Positions 1 to 9,392 of a stretch of DNA of 64,000 nucleotides are shown one piece after another (within the stretch, counting starts at the first letter, position 1; each line of letters starts with the position of its first letter). Both the position numbers and the translations under genes were made by a program. Source of the DNA: Desulfobulbus oralis (GTDB lineage: Bacteria; Desulfobacterota; Desulfobulbia; Desulfobulbales; Desulfobulbaceae); assembly GCF_002952055.1 (NCBI RefSeq), contig NZ_CP021255.1, positions 1,428,851-1,492,850 of the forward strand. The letters are read 5' to 3'. Below the pieces are notes generated by a model that saw only the letters and a list, made by a program, of their open reading frames with translations, was not told the DNA's origin and made no database searches.

Positions 1-546
1 GAGATTCTGAACAACCGGGTGCGCCGGGAACTGGCGCCCAACAAATGCGATGCCGACACCTGGATCCGCATCATGGGCGAGGCGCACGAACAGGGGCTCA
101 AAACCACGGCCACCATGATGTTCGGCCATATCGAGACCCTGGAGGAACGGCTGGAGCATCTGGAACGCGTGCGCAATCTGCAGGACCGCACAGGCGGCTT
201 CACGGCCTTCATCCCCTGGCCCTTTCAGCCGGACAACACGCCTCTGGCCGCCAGCCGGCATATCGAAAAGACGAGCGCCGTGCACTATCTCAGGATGCTG
301 GCCCTGAGCCGCATCTTCCTGGACAATGTGCCGAACCTGCAGGCTTCCTGGGTGACGCAGGGGCCGAAAATCGCCCAGCTCGCTTTATTTTTTGGGGCCA
401 ATGACTTTGGCTCCACCATGATCGAAGAGAACGTGGTGGCCGCGGCGGGCGTACATTTCCGGCTTTCGGAGCAGGAAATCCGCCGTCTGGTCACTGACGC
501 CGGCTTCACGCCGCATCAGCGGCTCATGGATTATACGCTGGTCTGA
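1..546 (+). CDS. mqnC: Cyclic dehypoxanthinyl futalosine synthase MqnC, C-terminal part
   Basis: The reading frame is open from the first base, so the N-terminus with the radical-SAM cysteines lies upstream of the window. The visible 181 residues match the C-terminal half of MqnC: a GGFTAFIPWPFQP segment, then ASWVTQGPKIAQ and GANDFGSTMIEENVV. MqnC cyclises dehypoxanthine futalosine with a 5'-deoxyadenosyl radical in the futalosine pathway to menaquinone. Its stop overlaps the start of the next gene (TGATG), and mqnA, ubiE and mqnP follow, so this is a menaquinone operon. The paralogue MqnE is the alternative, but the GANDFGSTMIEENV segment followed by AAAG favours MqnC. Confidence 0.9.
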   Translation, partial: EILNNRVRRELAPNKCDADTWIRIMGEAHEQGLKTTATMMFGHIETLEERLEHLERVRNLQDRTGGFTAFIPWPFQPDNTPLAASRHIEKTSAVHYLRMLALSRIFLDNVPNLQASWVTQGPKIAQLALFFGANDFGSTMIEENVVAAAGVHFRLSEQEIRRLVTDAGFTPHQRLMDYTLV

Positions 547-1760
547 TGGCGATCGTTCTGCATACCGCCGCCTGGCTGGTCCCCGTGGCCGCGCTGCCCA
601 TCAAAAAGGGTGCGGTGGCGGTGGCAGCCGGGAAAATCGTAGCCGTCGGCCCGCTCGCCGAGGTGCAGGCCCGCTTTCCCGGCGTGGCCACGCACGATCA
701 CGGCGAGGCCGCGCTCACGCCGGCGCTCATCAATGCCCACAGCCATCTGGAGCTGGCCCATCTGCACGAATTGTCCCAGCAGCCGCACGTGGGCAGCTTC
801 ACTGCCTGGGTGGCCAAACTGCTTGCCCTGCGCAGCCAGAAGGGCGACAACGGCGCAGCGAGCGCCGCACTTGCCGAATGCCGGCGTCTGTATGACGAGG
901 GCGTCTCCGTGCTGGCGGATATCGGCAACAGCGATCTGCCGCTGGATCTGATGGATCGCTTTCCGGGCAGGCTCCTGGCCTTTCACGAATATCTGGGCAT
1001 AACGGAGCGGGACTCGGACAGGAACCGGGCACGGCTTCAGCTCGAAGCGGACAGCCGCCTGTGTAGCGCCCATGCGCCGTACTCCACCCATCCGGCTTTG
1101 CTGCAGGCCCTGAAGAGCCGCGCCCGGCGCCTGGGCCAGATCCTGCCCATTCATGTGGCCGAGCCGCCGGAGGAGCTGGAGCTTTTGCGCAGCGGCGGCG
1201 GCGAGATGGCAGCCTTCTCCCGTGCCCGCGCGCAGGACGAACTCCACTTTCAGCCCGCCGTGGCGCCGACGGAGGGCAGCATCCACTACCTCTACCGGCT
1301 GGGCCTTTTGGATGCGGAGACCCTCTGCGTCCACGCCGTGCACCTGAGCGAGGCCGAGCTGGATATTCTCGCCGGCACCGGAGCCAAGGTCTGCCTCTGC
1401 CCCGGCAGCAACCGCTTTCTGGGCGTCGGCAGCGCGCCGGTCCTGCGCTTTCTGGCCCACGGCATCCTGCCCGCCCTGGGCACGGACAGCAGCGCCAGCA
1501 ATCCCGAACTCTCGCTCTGGCGGGAAATGCGGCTTCTGGCCGAAACGCCCGGCCTGAAGCCCGAGACCATCTTCGCCATGGCCACCCTGGGCGGCGCAGC
1601 GGCCCTGGGGCTGGACAGGGACTTCGGTTCCTTGGCAGTCGGCAAAAGCGCCGATATGATCCTGGTGCCCCTGGACAGGGCCGTTCCGGATCCGGCGGGA
1701 CTCATGCAGGCGCTGGTCAGCCCGCCTGGACGGCACGTCATCAAAAGGATTGCGCCATGA
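546..1760 (+). CDS. mqnX: Amidohydrolase, probable aminofutalosine deaminase
   Basis: A 404-residue metal-dependent hydrolase of the amidohydrolase superfamily. The N-terminal metal site is NAHSHLEL (His65 and His67). Further ligand candidates are the His in PIHVAEPPEE, the His pair in CVHAVHLSE, and the Asp in LGTDSSASNPELS. The composite beta-sandwich start and the PADMILV-like end are typical of the family. Its place between mqnC and mqnA, overlapping both by 1-4 bases, suggests it deaminates 6-amino-6-deoxyfutalosine to futalosine. The motifs show the family; the substrate is inferred from context. A guanine- or S-adenosylhomocysteine-type deaminase is the main alternative. Confidence 0.8.
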   Translation: MAIVLHTAAWLVPVAALPIKKGAVAVAAGKIVAVGPLAEVQARFPGVATHDHGEAALTPALINAHSHLELAHLHELSQQPHVGSFTAWVAKLLALRSQKGDNGAASAALAECRRLYDEGVSVLADIGNSDLPLDLMDRFPGRLLAFHEYLGITERDSDRNRARLQLEADSRLCSAHAPYSTHPALLQALKSRARRLGQILPIHVAEPPEELELLRSGGGEMAAFSRARAQDELHFQPAVAPTEGSIHYLYRLGLLDAETLCVHAVHLSEAELDILAGTGAKVCLCPGSNRFLGVGSAPVLRFLAHGILPALGTDSSASNPELSLWREMRLLAETPGLKPETIFAMATLGGAAALGLDRDFGSLAVGKSADMILVPLDRAVPDPAGLMQALVSPPGRHVIKRIAP

Positions 1761-2590
1761 CAGCCACAGCCCGCATCGGCATGGTCAACTACATCAATGT
1801 GGCGCCGATTTACGAAATCTGGAAGGAAAAGCGCCTGCCCGCGTACTGGCAGGTGATCGAGGGCCATCCACGCCAGTTGAACGAGCTGCTCCTGGCGGAC
1901 CGGATCGACATGGGTTTTGTCTCGGCCTTTGCCTATGCCCTGCACCCGGAGCGCTACCGGATCTTTTCCGGCCTGTCCATCAGCGCCACCGGCCCGGTGG
2001 GCAGCGTGTTCCTGTTTTCCAGGCTGCCGCCCGCCCAACTGGATGGCCGGCGGATCATCCTCACGAAGCAATCCGACACCTCCATCCGGCTGGTGCAGAT
2101 CATCCTCGAGGAATGGTACCGGATCCGGCCCCGCTATGAGCAGGGACTGGTCTATGGGCCGGACTCGCAGGCCGGGGACGCGGCAGCGGTGCTGGCCATT
2201 GGCGACGATGCCCTGCGCATCAGCCGCGAGGGCAGCTACCCGGTGGCCATGGACCTGGGCGAAGCCTGGATGCGGCACACGGGCCTGCCCTTCGTGTTTT
2301 CAGTCTGGGTGGTGCGGGAGGATTTTGTGCGCGCGCAGCCGGAGGAGGCCCGCCGCATTCGGGAATGCCTGCTGGCCTGCCGCAGGGAAGGCCGGGCGCG
2401 GCTCCCCGAAATCTGCCGCAAGGCGGCGGCCCGCATTCCCATGGACTGCGGGGCCTGCGCCGGCTACCTGCGCGCCATCGAGCACGATCTGAGTCCGGTC
2501 AAGATCCAGGCCCTGGAGAAGTATTTTTCCTTCCTCGTCAGCCGGGGTGAAGTGCCCGAGAGCGCGGTGCCCGTCAAAATCTTTTCATAA
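1757..2590 (+). CDS. mqnA: Chorismate dehydratase MqnA
   Basis: A 277-residue periplasmic-binding-protein-like enzyme that dehydrates chorismate to 3-[(1-carboxyvinyl)oxy]benzoate, the entry step of the futalosine menaquinone pathway. Recognisable family segments are GMVNYINVAPIY near residues 8-19, DMGFVSAFAY, GPVGSVFLFS at 79-88, and LTKQSDTSIRLVQ from about 102. The start ATG overlaps the stop of the preceding amidohydrolase (ATGA), so translation is probably coupled. Length and order are normal for the family. The enzyme is cytosolic and has no signal peptide. Confidence 0.93.
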   Translation: MTATARIGMVNYINVAPIYEIWKEKRLPAYWQVIEGHPRQLNELLLADRIDMGFVSAFAYALHPERYRIFSGLSISATGPVGSVFLFSRLPPAQLDGRRIILTKQSDTSIRLVQIILEEWYRIRPRYEQGLVYGPDSQAGDAAAVLAIGDDALRISREGSYPVAMDLGEAWMRHTGLPFVFSVWVVREDFVRAQPEEARRIRECLLACRREGRARLPEICRKAAARIPMDCGACAGYLRAIEHDLSPVKIQALEKYFSFLVSRGEVPESAVPVKIFS

Positions 2591-2602
2591 GGCAAAAGCA
2601 TC

Positions 2603-3325
2603 ATGCCAATCCTGCCCAAACCGGAAGAAAAGAAGCAGTTTGTCCGGGAAAAATTTGCTGCCATAAGCCGGCGTTACGACCTGCTGAACTCCCTGCTCTC
2701 GCTCCACATCGACCGCTACTGGCGCTGGCGCGCGACCCGCCTTCTGGCGCACCGGCCCACGGGCTGGGTGCTGGATCTCTGCGCCGGCACCCTGCCCCTG
2801 GCCCTGGAACTGACCCGTCAGGCGAAAAGCCGGCAGGTGCTGGCCGTGGATTTCTGCGAAGACATGCTGGGCGCCGGCCTGAAAACGCTGCATCGGGACG
2901 GCCGTCTGACCCGCATCCACCCGGTCTGCGGCGACGGGGAAAGGCTGCCGGTCGCCACGAACACCTGTCTGGGCTGCACCATTGCCTTTGGCATCAGGAA
3001 CCTGGGCAGTGCGGAAAAGGGGCTGGCGGAAATGCAGCGCATCCTCGCGCCCGGCGGCCGGCTGGTGATTCTGGAATTTTCCCGGCCCGGCAATCCGCTG
3101 GTCAGGCCGCTCTACCATTTTTATCTGAACAAATTTCTCCCCGCAGTGGGGGGCCTCATTTCCGGCGACAGGCAGGCCTACCAGTATCTGGCCGAGTCCA
3201 TCGCCGCCTTTTACGCGCCGGAAACCCTGATGCGGATGATGCGCGAGGCCGGCTTTTCCGGGGTGCGGCGCGTGCCCCTGACCTGGGGCATTGCGTCCCT
3301 GTATATCGGTGACAAAGGAGTCTGA
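2603..3325 (+). CDS. ubiE: Demethylmenaquinone methyltransferase UbiE/MenG
   Basis: A 240-residue class I SAM methyltransferase. The UbiE signature YDLLNSLLSLHIDRYWR lies at 25-41, the SAM-binding loop VLDLCAGT at 56-63, and the acidic motif is VLAVDFCEDML. These mark the enzyme that C-methylates demethylmenaquinone in the last step of menaquinone synthesis. It starts 12 bases after mqnA and ends one base before the likely mqnP start, consistent with one transcript. The ribosome-binding site before the start is weak. Confidence 0.92.
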   Translation: MPILPKPEEKKQFVREKFAAISRRYDLLNSLLSLHIDRYWRWRATRLLAHRPTGWVLDLCAGTLPLALELTRQAKSRQVLAVDFCEDMLGAGLKTLHRDGRLTRIHPVCGDGERLPVATNTCLGCTIAFGIRNLGSAEKGLAEMQRILAPGGRLVILEFSRPGNPLVRPLYHFYLNKFLPAVGGLISGDRQAYQYLAESIAAFYAPETLMRMMREAGFSGVRRVPLTWGIASLYIGDKGV

Positions 3326-3326
3326 G

Positions 3327-4181
3327 ATGTGGCAGAAGCTCGCTGTTCTCCTGGAAATGATCAAGTTCAGGCATTCGGTGTTCGCTCTGCCCTTTGCCCT
3401 GATGGCGCTGGTGCTGGCCGCCGGTGGCTGGCCGCCTCTGCGCGTGCTCTTCTGGGTCGTTGTGGCCATGGTGAGCGCCCGCACCGCCGCCATGACCTTC
3501 AACCGCATTGTGGACCGCCGCTTCGATGCGGAAAACCCGCGCACCGCGGGCCGCGCCATCCCCGCCGGGCTGGTGGGTCTGAAGGAATCCTGGCTTTTGG
3601 TCCTGGGCTCCTCGGCCCTGTTTTTTTTGGCCTGCGCACTCATCAACACCTGTACGCTGGCGCTTTCGCCCTTTGCCCTGGGGCTCGTTCTGTTCTACTC
3701 GCTCACCAAGCGTTTCACCTGGCTCTGCCACGTGGTGCTGGGGCTGGCGCTGGGGCTGGCGCCCGTGGGCGGCTGGGTGGCGATGACCGACAGCTTTGCC
3801 GGCTATCCCTGGTCGCTCAGTCTGGGCATTCTGCTCTGGGTGGCGGGCTTTGACTGCATCTATGCCTGCCTGGACGCGGATTTCGACCGCCAGGCCGGGC
3901 TCTGTTCCATGCCCGCCCGCTTCGGTCGGAAAAACAGCTTCCGGGTGGCCGTGATCTGCCACACCCTGGCCTTTCTGCTCTTCACCCTAACCGGCCTTTT
4001 GATGCACCTGAACGGCTGGTACTATCTGGGCATTGTCCTGACCGCAGCCGCACTGTTCTACCAGCACCTCATCGTGAAGCCGGACGATCTCTCGCGGATC
4101 AAGATGTCCTTCTTCTCCATGAACGGGCTCATTGCCCTCACCCTTTTTCTGAGCACCTGTCTGGCGCTTGCCACGGCCTGA
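3327..4181 (+). CDS. mqnP: UbiA-family prenyltransferase MqnP
   Basis: A 284-residue polytopic membrane protein with both Asp-rich motifs of UbiA prenyltransferases: N59-x3-D63-x3-D67 in NRIVDRRFDAENPRT, and D183-x3-D187 in DADFDRQAGLCSMP. It probably attaches the polyprenyl chain to the 1,4-dihydroxy-6-naphthoate-derived ring in the futalosine route; the futalosine neighbours support MqnP over UbiA. I chose ATG 3327 because AAAGGAG ends 6 bases upstream. A start at 3291 is in frame but would overlap ubiE by 35 bases. Confidence 0.88.
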   Translation: MWQKLAVLLEMIKFRHSVFALPFALMALVLAAGGWPPLRVLFWVVVAMVSARTAAMTFNRIVDRRFDAENPRTAGRAIPAGLVGLKESWLLVLGSSALFFLACALINTCTLALSPFALGLVLFYSLTKRFTWLCHVVLGLALGLAPVGGWVAMTDSFAGYPWSLSLGILLWVAGFDCIYACLDADFDRQAGLCSMPARFGRKNSFRVAVICHTLAFLLFTLTGLLMHLNGWYYLGIVLTAAALFYQHLIVKPDDLSRIKMSFFSMNGLIALTLFLSTCLALATA

Positions 4182-4182
4182 T

Positions 4183-5028
4183 ATGTTTCCTCGCGCCTGT
4201 CTCTTCCTGCTGTCCCTGCTGCTCACCGCCACCACCGCTGCCGCAGCGGTGCGGGAGCTCTTGCCTTCGGAGGTGCTGCCCCATGCCCTGGCCGTCATCT
4301 TTTCCGGGCAGGAGCAGTTGCACTACGAGATCACCTGGAGTGGCGGGATCAAAATCGGCGAGGTCAGGATGGCCGTTGTGCCCGTGCCCTCCCGGCCGGG
4401 CGACTTCAGGATCGTGGCCAGCGTCAGGAGCAGTGGCCCGCTCGAATCCTTTTACCCGGTGAACGACACCTTCCAGTGTCTGGTGAGCGGCGACATGAAG
4501 CTGCCCCTGGGCTATGCGGTGCTCCAGGTGGAGGGACACGGCAACAGACGGACGCTCCGTGAGAGCATCTACAATCAGAAGGCCCGTGTGGTCAGGTACA
4601 GGAAAAACGGGGGCCCGGAAACGCTGCACTCCATGAGCGGCACGGCCTACAATGAAATTGCCGCCTTTCTCATCACCCGGGCGCTCAACTTTTCGGCTGA
4701 CAGCGCGCACAAGCCCCTCGTGGTGCCTGCCTTTGTGGACGGCCGCCGCCACGAGGTCAGGGTGCGGCTGATGCGCCAGGAACCCAGGCGCTCCATCTTT
4801 GGCACCATTCCGACCCTCAAGGTGCAGCCCATCATGCAGTTCAAAGGCCTGTACGACAAGAGCGGCAGCACCGTGCTCTGGATCTCGGACGACCGCTGCC
4901 GGGTGCCGGTGGAGATCAAGTCCCGGATCGCGATCGGCGCTCTGGTGGCCCGCCTGAGCGAGTATCGAAACCCGGCCTGCCCGGAACTCTCCGTGCAGAA
5001 AGGCGGCAGACCGGAGGAGGGCGACTAG
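4183..5028 (+). CDS. DUF3108 secreted protein
   Basis: A 281-residue protein with a clear signal peptide (hydrophobic core ACLFLLSLLLTATTAAAA). The body looks like the DUF3108 family: an early YEITWSGGIKIGE strand pair and a late IKSRIAIGALVARL segment. Family members are periplasmic or outer-membrane-associated beta-rich proteins of unknown function. ATG 4183 is preferred over the in-frame TTG at 4168 because it places the signal peptide at the N-terminus. It starts one base after the mqnP stop, so it is probably the last gene of the menaquinone operon, but nothing ties it to quinone chemistry. Confidence 0.75.
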   Translation: MFPRACLFLLSLLLTATTAAAAVRELLPSEVLPHALAVIFSGQEQLHYEITWSGGIKIGEVRMAVVPVPSRPGDFRIVASVRSSGPLESFYPVNDTFQCLVSGDMKLPLGYAVLQVEGHGNRRTLRESIYNQKARVVRYRKNGGPETLHSMSGTAYNEIAAFLITRALNFSADSAHKPLVVPAFVDGRRHEVRVRLMRQEPRRSIFGTIPTLKVQPIMQFKGLYDKSGSTVLWISDDRCRVPVEIKSRIAIGALVARLSEYRNPACPELSVQKGGRPEEGD

Positions 5029-5085
5029 GATGGCTCAGGGGCAGACCCGCCCCGACCTTGCCACAGGTATTACCCCTGGCTGATG

Positions 5086-5102
5086 CCGGCCATTGCGGCC
5101 GG
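5086..5102. other. Short inverted repeat between convergent genes
   Basis: CCGGCC and GGCCGG form a perfect 6-bp stem with a 5-base loop, between the ends of the convergent DUF3108 gene and ssb. There is no T-run on either side, so a rho-independent terminator is not well supported. Confidence 0.25.
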
Positions 5103-5148
5103 GGCGACGGGCGAAGTCCTCCTGTTTGCCCTTTGGAGCGTGCAATCG

Positions 5149-5628
5149 CTAAAACGGCACATCCTCGCCGGAACCGCTGCCGCCGTACGGGCCTGCCGGC
5201 TCCGGAAAGGGATCGCCACCGCCCTGGCCGCCGTAGCCGCCACCGCCGCTGCGCCGCCCACCACCGCCGTACTCGGGGTAGTCGCTGCCCGCGCCCCCGG
5301 CACTTCTCGAATCCAGCATCTTCATCTCGCGGGCCACAATCTCCGTGGTGTAGCGATCAGCCCCGCTCTGGTCCTGCCATTTCCGGGTCTGAATCTTGCC
5401 TTCGATATAAACGCGACTGCCCTTGTGCAGATACTGGCCGCAGATTTCAGCCAGCTTGCCCCAGACCACGATGCGGTGCCACTCCGTCTGTTCCTGGGTC
5501 TGGCCATCCTGGCCTTTCCAGCGTTCGGTGGTGGCCATGCGGAAGCTGGCCACCTGGGTTCCGCTCTGGGTGTAACGCAGCTCGGGATCGGCGCCCAGAT
5601 TGCCGATCAGAATGGCTTTGTTGATCAT
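5149..5628 (-). CDS. ssb: Single-stranded DNA-binding protein
   Basis: A 159-residue SSB. It begins [19 protein letters not shown] and has a single OB-fold to about residue 110 ([22 protein letters not shown]). A Gly-rich flexible linker follows, and the protein ends in the acidic tip EDVPF that binds partner repair and replication proteins. ATG 5628, preceded by GAGGACA, is the family start; an upstream in-frame extension has no homology to SSB. It is the last gene of a minus-strand run from trmN6 through yifB and two unknown genes. Confidence 0.95.
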   Translation of the reverse strand: MINKAILIGNLGADPELRYTQSGTQVASFRMATTERWKGQDGQTQEQTEWHRIVVWGKLAEICGQYLHKGSRVYIEGKIQTRKWQDQSGADRYTTEIVAREMKMLDSRSAGGAGSDYPEYGGGGRRSGGGGYGGQGGGDPFPEPAGPYGGSGSGEDVPF

Positions 5629-5748
5629 ATACCTGTCCTCGTTGTGGTTCGTAAAAAAGGAGCGGCCCCAGGCTGTCCACAGGGCCGCCCTGCTGTTTGC
5701 CTCTTGTCCTGCATACCGCATCCGGCCTGCGCCTGTAAAGCCCGACGC

Positions 5749-6117
5749 CTATTTTATCCGGGCGAATTTCGTGATCCTGGTGGCTTTTTTGGGGCTGGCC
5801 GGCGGTCCGTCCTCATGGGCCTTGAGCGGTATTTTGACGGCCTTGATGAAGTGTGGGTTGCCGCCCATGGTGAAGATCTCCTGCCCCGTGAACTGCGGCT
5901 CCCGAAGCGTCCAGACCACGGTCTGAATCGGCATGGACAGCAGGTGCAGGGTTACGTGCCACCACTCGTCACGCCGGGTTTCGTCCCGCTCGATGGGGCC
6001 AACCAGGGCATAGATCAGCAGTTGGGGTTCCCTGGCCGCCACCACCACCAGATCGCCCTCGTTGGTGTCATCCTTGAAAGACAGACTGCGTTTCAATTCC
6101 GCCACAAGGCGTTCCAT
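5749..6117 (-). CDS. Conserved-looking small protein of unknown function
   Basis: A 122-residue soluble protein with no signal peptide or membrane segment, starting MERLVAELKRSLSFKDD after an excellent ribosome-binding site (AAGGGAGGG). It has an alternating beta pattern (GDLVVVAAREPQLLIYALVGPIERDE) and a basic tail (SPKKATRITKFARIK). I do not recognise a family. The stop of the 572-residue gene upstream is only 14 bases away, so the two are probably co-transcribed and may act together. The basic tail could mean nucleic-acid binding, but that is a guess. Confidence 0.7.
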   Translation of the reverse strand: MERLVAELKRSLSFKDDTNEGDLVVVAAREPQLLIYALVGPIERDETRRDEWWHVTLHLLSMPIQTVVWTLREPQFTGQEIFTMGGNPHFIKAVKIPLKAHEDGPPASPKKATRITKFARIK

Positions 6118-6131
6118 ATTCCCTCCCTTGT

Positions 6132-7850
6132 CTATTCTTTGCCCGGCGCTGGACCGGGGTGGATGCATTCCAGCATGGCCTGGGCCTCGTTGCCCGAAAC
6201 GGCCAGTGCAAAATGACTGCTTTCGGCCAGACCAATGGTAGCCGCAAAGGGCAGGGCAACCTGGTGCACGAAGAGCTTCTGCCGGTTGCTCAGGATGGCC
6301 ACGCCCCGCTCGTTCCTGGCCGAGGACAGGTAGCGCAGCAGCCAGGCGCCGGCATCCGCGACCTGCCGGTTCCTGAGAAAGAGATACACCGAGGCCCTGA
6401 GCGGCGCCCGCCACTCTGTCTGCGGCTCGGGCGCCACCGCTTCTTCCCCGCCCGCGGCCAGTTGGTTTTCCATATGCTGGAGCATGTAGAGATTGTCGGC
6501 CAGCACCAGTTGCCCGAACATGGGGGCAATCGCCGGCTGCATCATGCCGTCGGCCATGCCGATGATCGTGGCCTGGGAGCCGTGGCTCAGGCTGACCGTG
6601 CGCTTGGGGAAGTCCTGAAAATGGCGTTTCAGGTCGCTCTGTTCCTGTGCCGACAGTCCGGTCGTGAAGCGGCTGTACAGCGCAAAAAGCGGCTTCATCT
6701 GATTGTTCTGGTTGCGCTCGCCCCGGATGACCAGACCCAGTTCCGGGGCAAAGTGCCGGTAAAATCTGTCCGGGGTGAAGGACAGGCGGCCCAGAAAATT
6801 GCCCGCCGCAGCCAGGAGCGGAGCCCCCAGCTCGGTTGAGCTGATCAGGTCCGCCACCTTTGCGGCCACGGCCGGGGTCAGCCAGTTGCTCCAGAGGTGC
6901 AGCAGGGTCGCCGCATCCTGCGAGGCCGCGGCCGGAGGCCGGCCGGCTGCGGCCAGCCCACGCTCCCGCCGCCAGGCGTCCAGGACGCCCGGAGCAAAAC
7001 GCAGGGTCAGATTCAGGCTGTCTGCACGGCTGCGCACCCTGTGGTCAATGATCGCCTGCTCGGGCGGCATATCCTGCCACAGGGGCTCCAGCGCCGAGGC
7101 CCAGAGCGGCTGGACTCTGAGCCCTGCGATATTGGCATAGCAAAAGAATTCACCGGCCTTGTCAGGCAGACGCCGATGCCGGGTGAGCCAGGCCTTTTCA
7201 CCGTGGGCAGCCTGGATGCCGCCGATCATGTGCAGCACCGCCTGGTCAAGGCAGTGGGCGAGCGCTTCCCGGGCAAAGGCGCAGAGGGTGAGACCATAGG
7301 CCTGGCAGGCGTAGAGGATGCGGCCGTCCTGCAGGCGGTACCGACGGATGGGCAAACCCAGATAGGCCAGCTTCTGCCCGGGCGGATCCGGCAGGAGCTG
7401 CAGTTGCCGGTTTGCCAGGAGTGGCGTATCCTCCGGCAGAAAAAACACCATGCTGGCGCACAGGGAGGGCAGCAGCCCGGAACTGGCGCTGCGGTTGGGC
7501 AACAGCGCCAGCATGCCCCGGCCGGCCAGCAGTTCCGGCACCAGGGGCAGGCCCTGCAGGGATTGAACGAGCTGCAGACGCCTGGCGAAGCGAGCCGTGA
7601 CCGTCTCCTCCACGCCAAGCTGGCGCAGGGTGTCCTGGAAATCCGCGCGGGCCAGCTGGCGGGCCATGGGACTGGCCGCCACCTGACCGGCAAAGCGCGC
7701 CATATCGTTCCAGTGCATGAACAGAAGGGTATCGGCCGGCAGGAGTTCATCGGGCCTGGGCGGGTCGTCGAGCCCCCTGGCCAGCCACCAGGCCACGGGT
7801 GCGGCCAGCAGGAGGAGGATGAGGACAAGCAGTCTCTGATGCAGATTCAT
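6132..7850 (-). CDS. Membrane-anchored protein of unknown function (572 aa)
   Basis: One N-terminal hydrophobic segment (LLVLILLLLAAPVAWWLA, residues 8-25) acts as signal anchor or signal peptide for a large extracytoplasmic domain. The layout, with a PADTLLFMHWNDMARFAGQV start, resembles DUF3352-like proteins in which an anchored domain begins 'leaving lipoprotein-style storage' proteins, but I cannot assign a family with confidence. No catalytic motif stands out. It sits between yifB (6 bases upstream) and the small 122-residue gene, in an operon whose other members concern DNA and tRNA; the functional link is unclear. Confidence 0.7.
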   Translation of the reverse strand: MNLHQRLLVLILLLLAAPVAWWLARGLDDPPRPDELLPADTLLFMHWNDMARFAGQVAASPMARQLARADFQDTLRQLGVEETVTARFARRLQLVQSLQGLPLVPELLAGRGMLALLPNRSASSGLLPSLCASMVFFLPEDTPLLANRQLQLLPDPPGQKLAYLGLPIRRYRLQDGRILYACQAYGLTLCAFAREALAHCLDQAVLHMIGGIQAAHGEKAWLTRHRRLPDKAGEFFCYANIAGLRVQPLWASALEPLWQDMPPEQAIIDHRVRSRADSLNLTLRFAPGVLDAWRRERGLAAAGRPPAAASQDAATLLHLWSNWLTPAVAAKVADLISSTELGAPLLAAAGNFLGRLSFTPDRFYRHFAPELGLVIRGERNQNNQMKPLFALYSRFTTGLSAQEQSDLKRHFQDFPKRTVSLSHGSQATIIGMADGMMQPAIAPMFGQLVLADNLYMLQHMENQLAAGGEEAVAPEPQTEWRAPLRASVYLFLRNRQVADAGAWLLRYLSSARNERGVAILSNRQKLFVHQVALPFAATIGLAESSHFALAVSGNEAQAMLECIHPGPAPGKE

Positions 7851-7856
7851 GGCAGC

Positions 7857-9392
7857 TCAGGCGGGGCCGGAAAAGGCCAGACGGCGGTACTGCACCGCCT
7901 CGGCCACATGGACGTCGCGCAGGGCGGGCGCGGCTTCCAGATCGGCAATGGTGCGGGCGATTTTCAGAATACGGTAATAGGCCCTGGCCGAAAGTCCCAG
8001 ACGGTTCACCGCCTGATGCAGGAGCGCGCTGGAGGCCGCGTCCAGCGGGCAGTGTTTTCCGACTTCCCTGGTACCCATCTGGGCGTTGCAGTAGAGCTGC
8101 TTTTCCCGGGCAAAGCGCTTGGCCTGGATCAGCCGCGCGGCCTGCACCCGCTTGCGGATGGCGGCCGAAGGCTCGCCGACCGGCTGGTTTAACAGCTCCT
8201 TGACCGGCACCGGCGGGGCTTCGATGTGCAGATCGATGCGGTCCAGAAGCGGTCCGGAAATCCGGCTGCGGTAGCGCTGCACGGCCAGGGGGGAACAGGT
8301 GCAGGGCCGCGCCGGATCGCCCAGATGGCCGCAGGGACAGGGATTCATGGCGGCCACCAGCATGAAGCGGGCCGGAAAGCGCAGGGAGGAGGCGGCCCGG
8401 GCGATGGTGACCCCGCCATCTTCCAGCGGCTGGCGCAGCACCTCCAGCACCTGCTTTCTGAATTCCGGAAGTTCGTCCAGAAAGAGCACGCCATTGTGGG
8501 CCAGAGACACCTCGCCCGGCCGGGGCGTCTGGCCCCCGCCTATCAGGCCCGCATCCGACACCGTGTGGTGCGGCGAACGAAAAGGCCGCACGGTGATGAG
8601 CGGCGACTCGGCCGGCAGGAGCCCTGCACAGGAATAGATGCGGCTGGTTTCATAGGCCTCGGCCAGGGTGAGGGCCGGCAGGATGGAGGGCAGCCGCCTG
8701 GCCATCATGGTCTTGCCCGTGCCCGGCACGCCACAGACCAGGATATTGTGGCCGCCGGCCGCAGCGATTTCAAAGGCCCGCTTCACCGACTTCTGGCCGC
8801 GCACCTCGGCAAAGTCCGGCAGATCCTGCCGTCCCGCCGCAAACACCGCCGCAATGTCCGCCTGGGCCGGCGTCAGGCTGGCCCGGCCGGCCAGAAAGTC
8901 CAGAGCCTGTTCGAGCCGTGCCGCGCCGTACGCCGCAATGCCTTCCACCAGGGCAGCCTCGCGCACATTGTCCAGCGGCACCAGCATCCGGCGGCAACCG
9001 TGGGCCCGGGCGGCCAGCGCCATGGGCAGCACGCCGGGCACGGGCCGGAGAGCGCCGTCCAGGGAGAGTTCGCCGCAGACCATGACGCCGTCCAGCAGCT
9101 CCGCTGCCAGAGCGCCGGCCGCAGCCAGGATGCCCAGAGCCATCGGCAGATCGTAACCGGTGCCTTCCTTCCGTACCGCGGCCGGGGCCAGATTCACCGT
9201 GATACGGCCCAGCGGAAAGCTGTAGCCGGAATTCTTGATGGCCGCCCGCACCCGGTCCTTGGCCTCGCGCACCGCGCCCTCGGCCAGGCCCACGGTGGCA
9301 AAGGAGGGCAGACCCTGGGCCAGATCCACCTCGACCTGCACCATACGGGCATCAACGCCTGCAAGCGTGGCGCTCAGGGCCTTGGCCAGCAT
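7857..9392 (-). CDS. yifB: YifB/ComM-family Mg-chelatase-like AAA+ ATPase
   Basis: A 511-residue protein with the full YifB architecture. The N-terminal ChlI domain begins [18 protein letters not shown], followed by an AAA+ core with Walker A GVPGTGKT at 221-228 and the Mg-chelatase-type [12 protein letters not shown] and [10 protein letters not shown] segments, then a C-terminal ChlI domain. ComM of Vibrio is a hexameric helicase that drives branch migration during natural transformation; many non-competent bacteria carry the gene. The start overlaps the end of trmN6 by 19 bases. Length is normal. Confidence 0.93.
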   Translation of the reverse strand: MLAKALSATLAGVDARMVQVEVDLAQGLPSFATVGLAEGAVREAKDRVRAAIKNSGYSFPLGRITVNLAPAAVRKEGTGYDLPMALGILAAAGALAAELLDGVMVCGELSLDGALRPVPGVLPMALAARAHGCRRMLVPLDNVREAALVEGIAAYGAARLEQALDFLAGRASLTPAQADIAAVFAAGRQDLPDFAEVRGQKSVKRAFEIAAAGGHNILVCGVPGTGKTMMARRLPSILPALTLAEAYETSRIYSCAGLLPAESPLITVRPFRSPHHTVSDAGLIGGGQTPRPGEVSLAHNGVLFLDELPEFRKQVLEVLRQPLEDGGVTIARAASSLRFPARFMLVAAMNPCPCGHLGDPARPCTCSPLAVQRYRSRISGPLLDRIDLHIEAPPVPVKELLNQPVGEPSAAIRKRVQAARLIQAKRFAREKQLYCNAQMGTREVGKHCPLDAASSALLHQAVNRLGLSARAYYRILKIARTIADLEAAPALRDVHVAEAVQYRRLAFSGPA

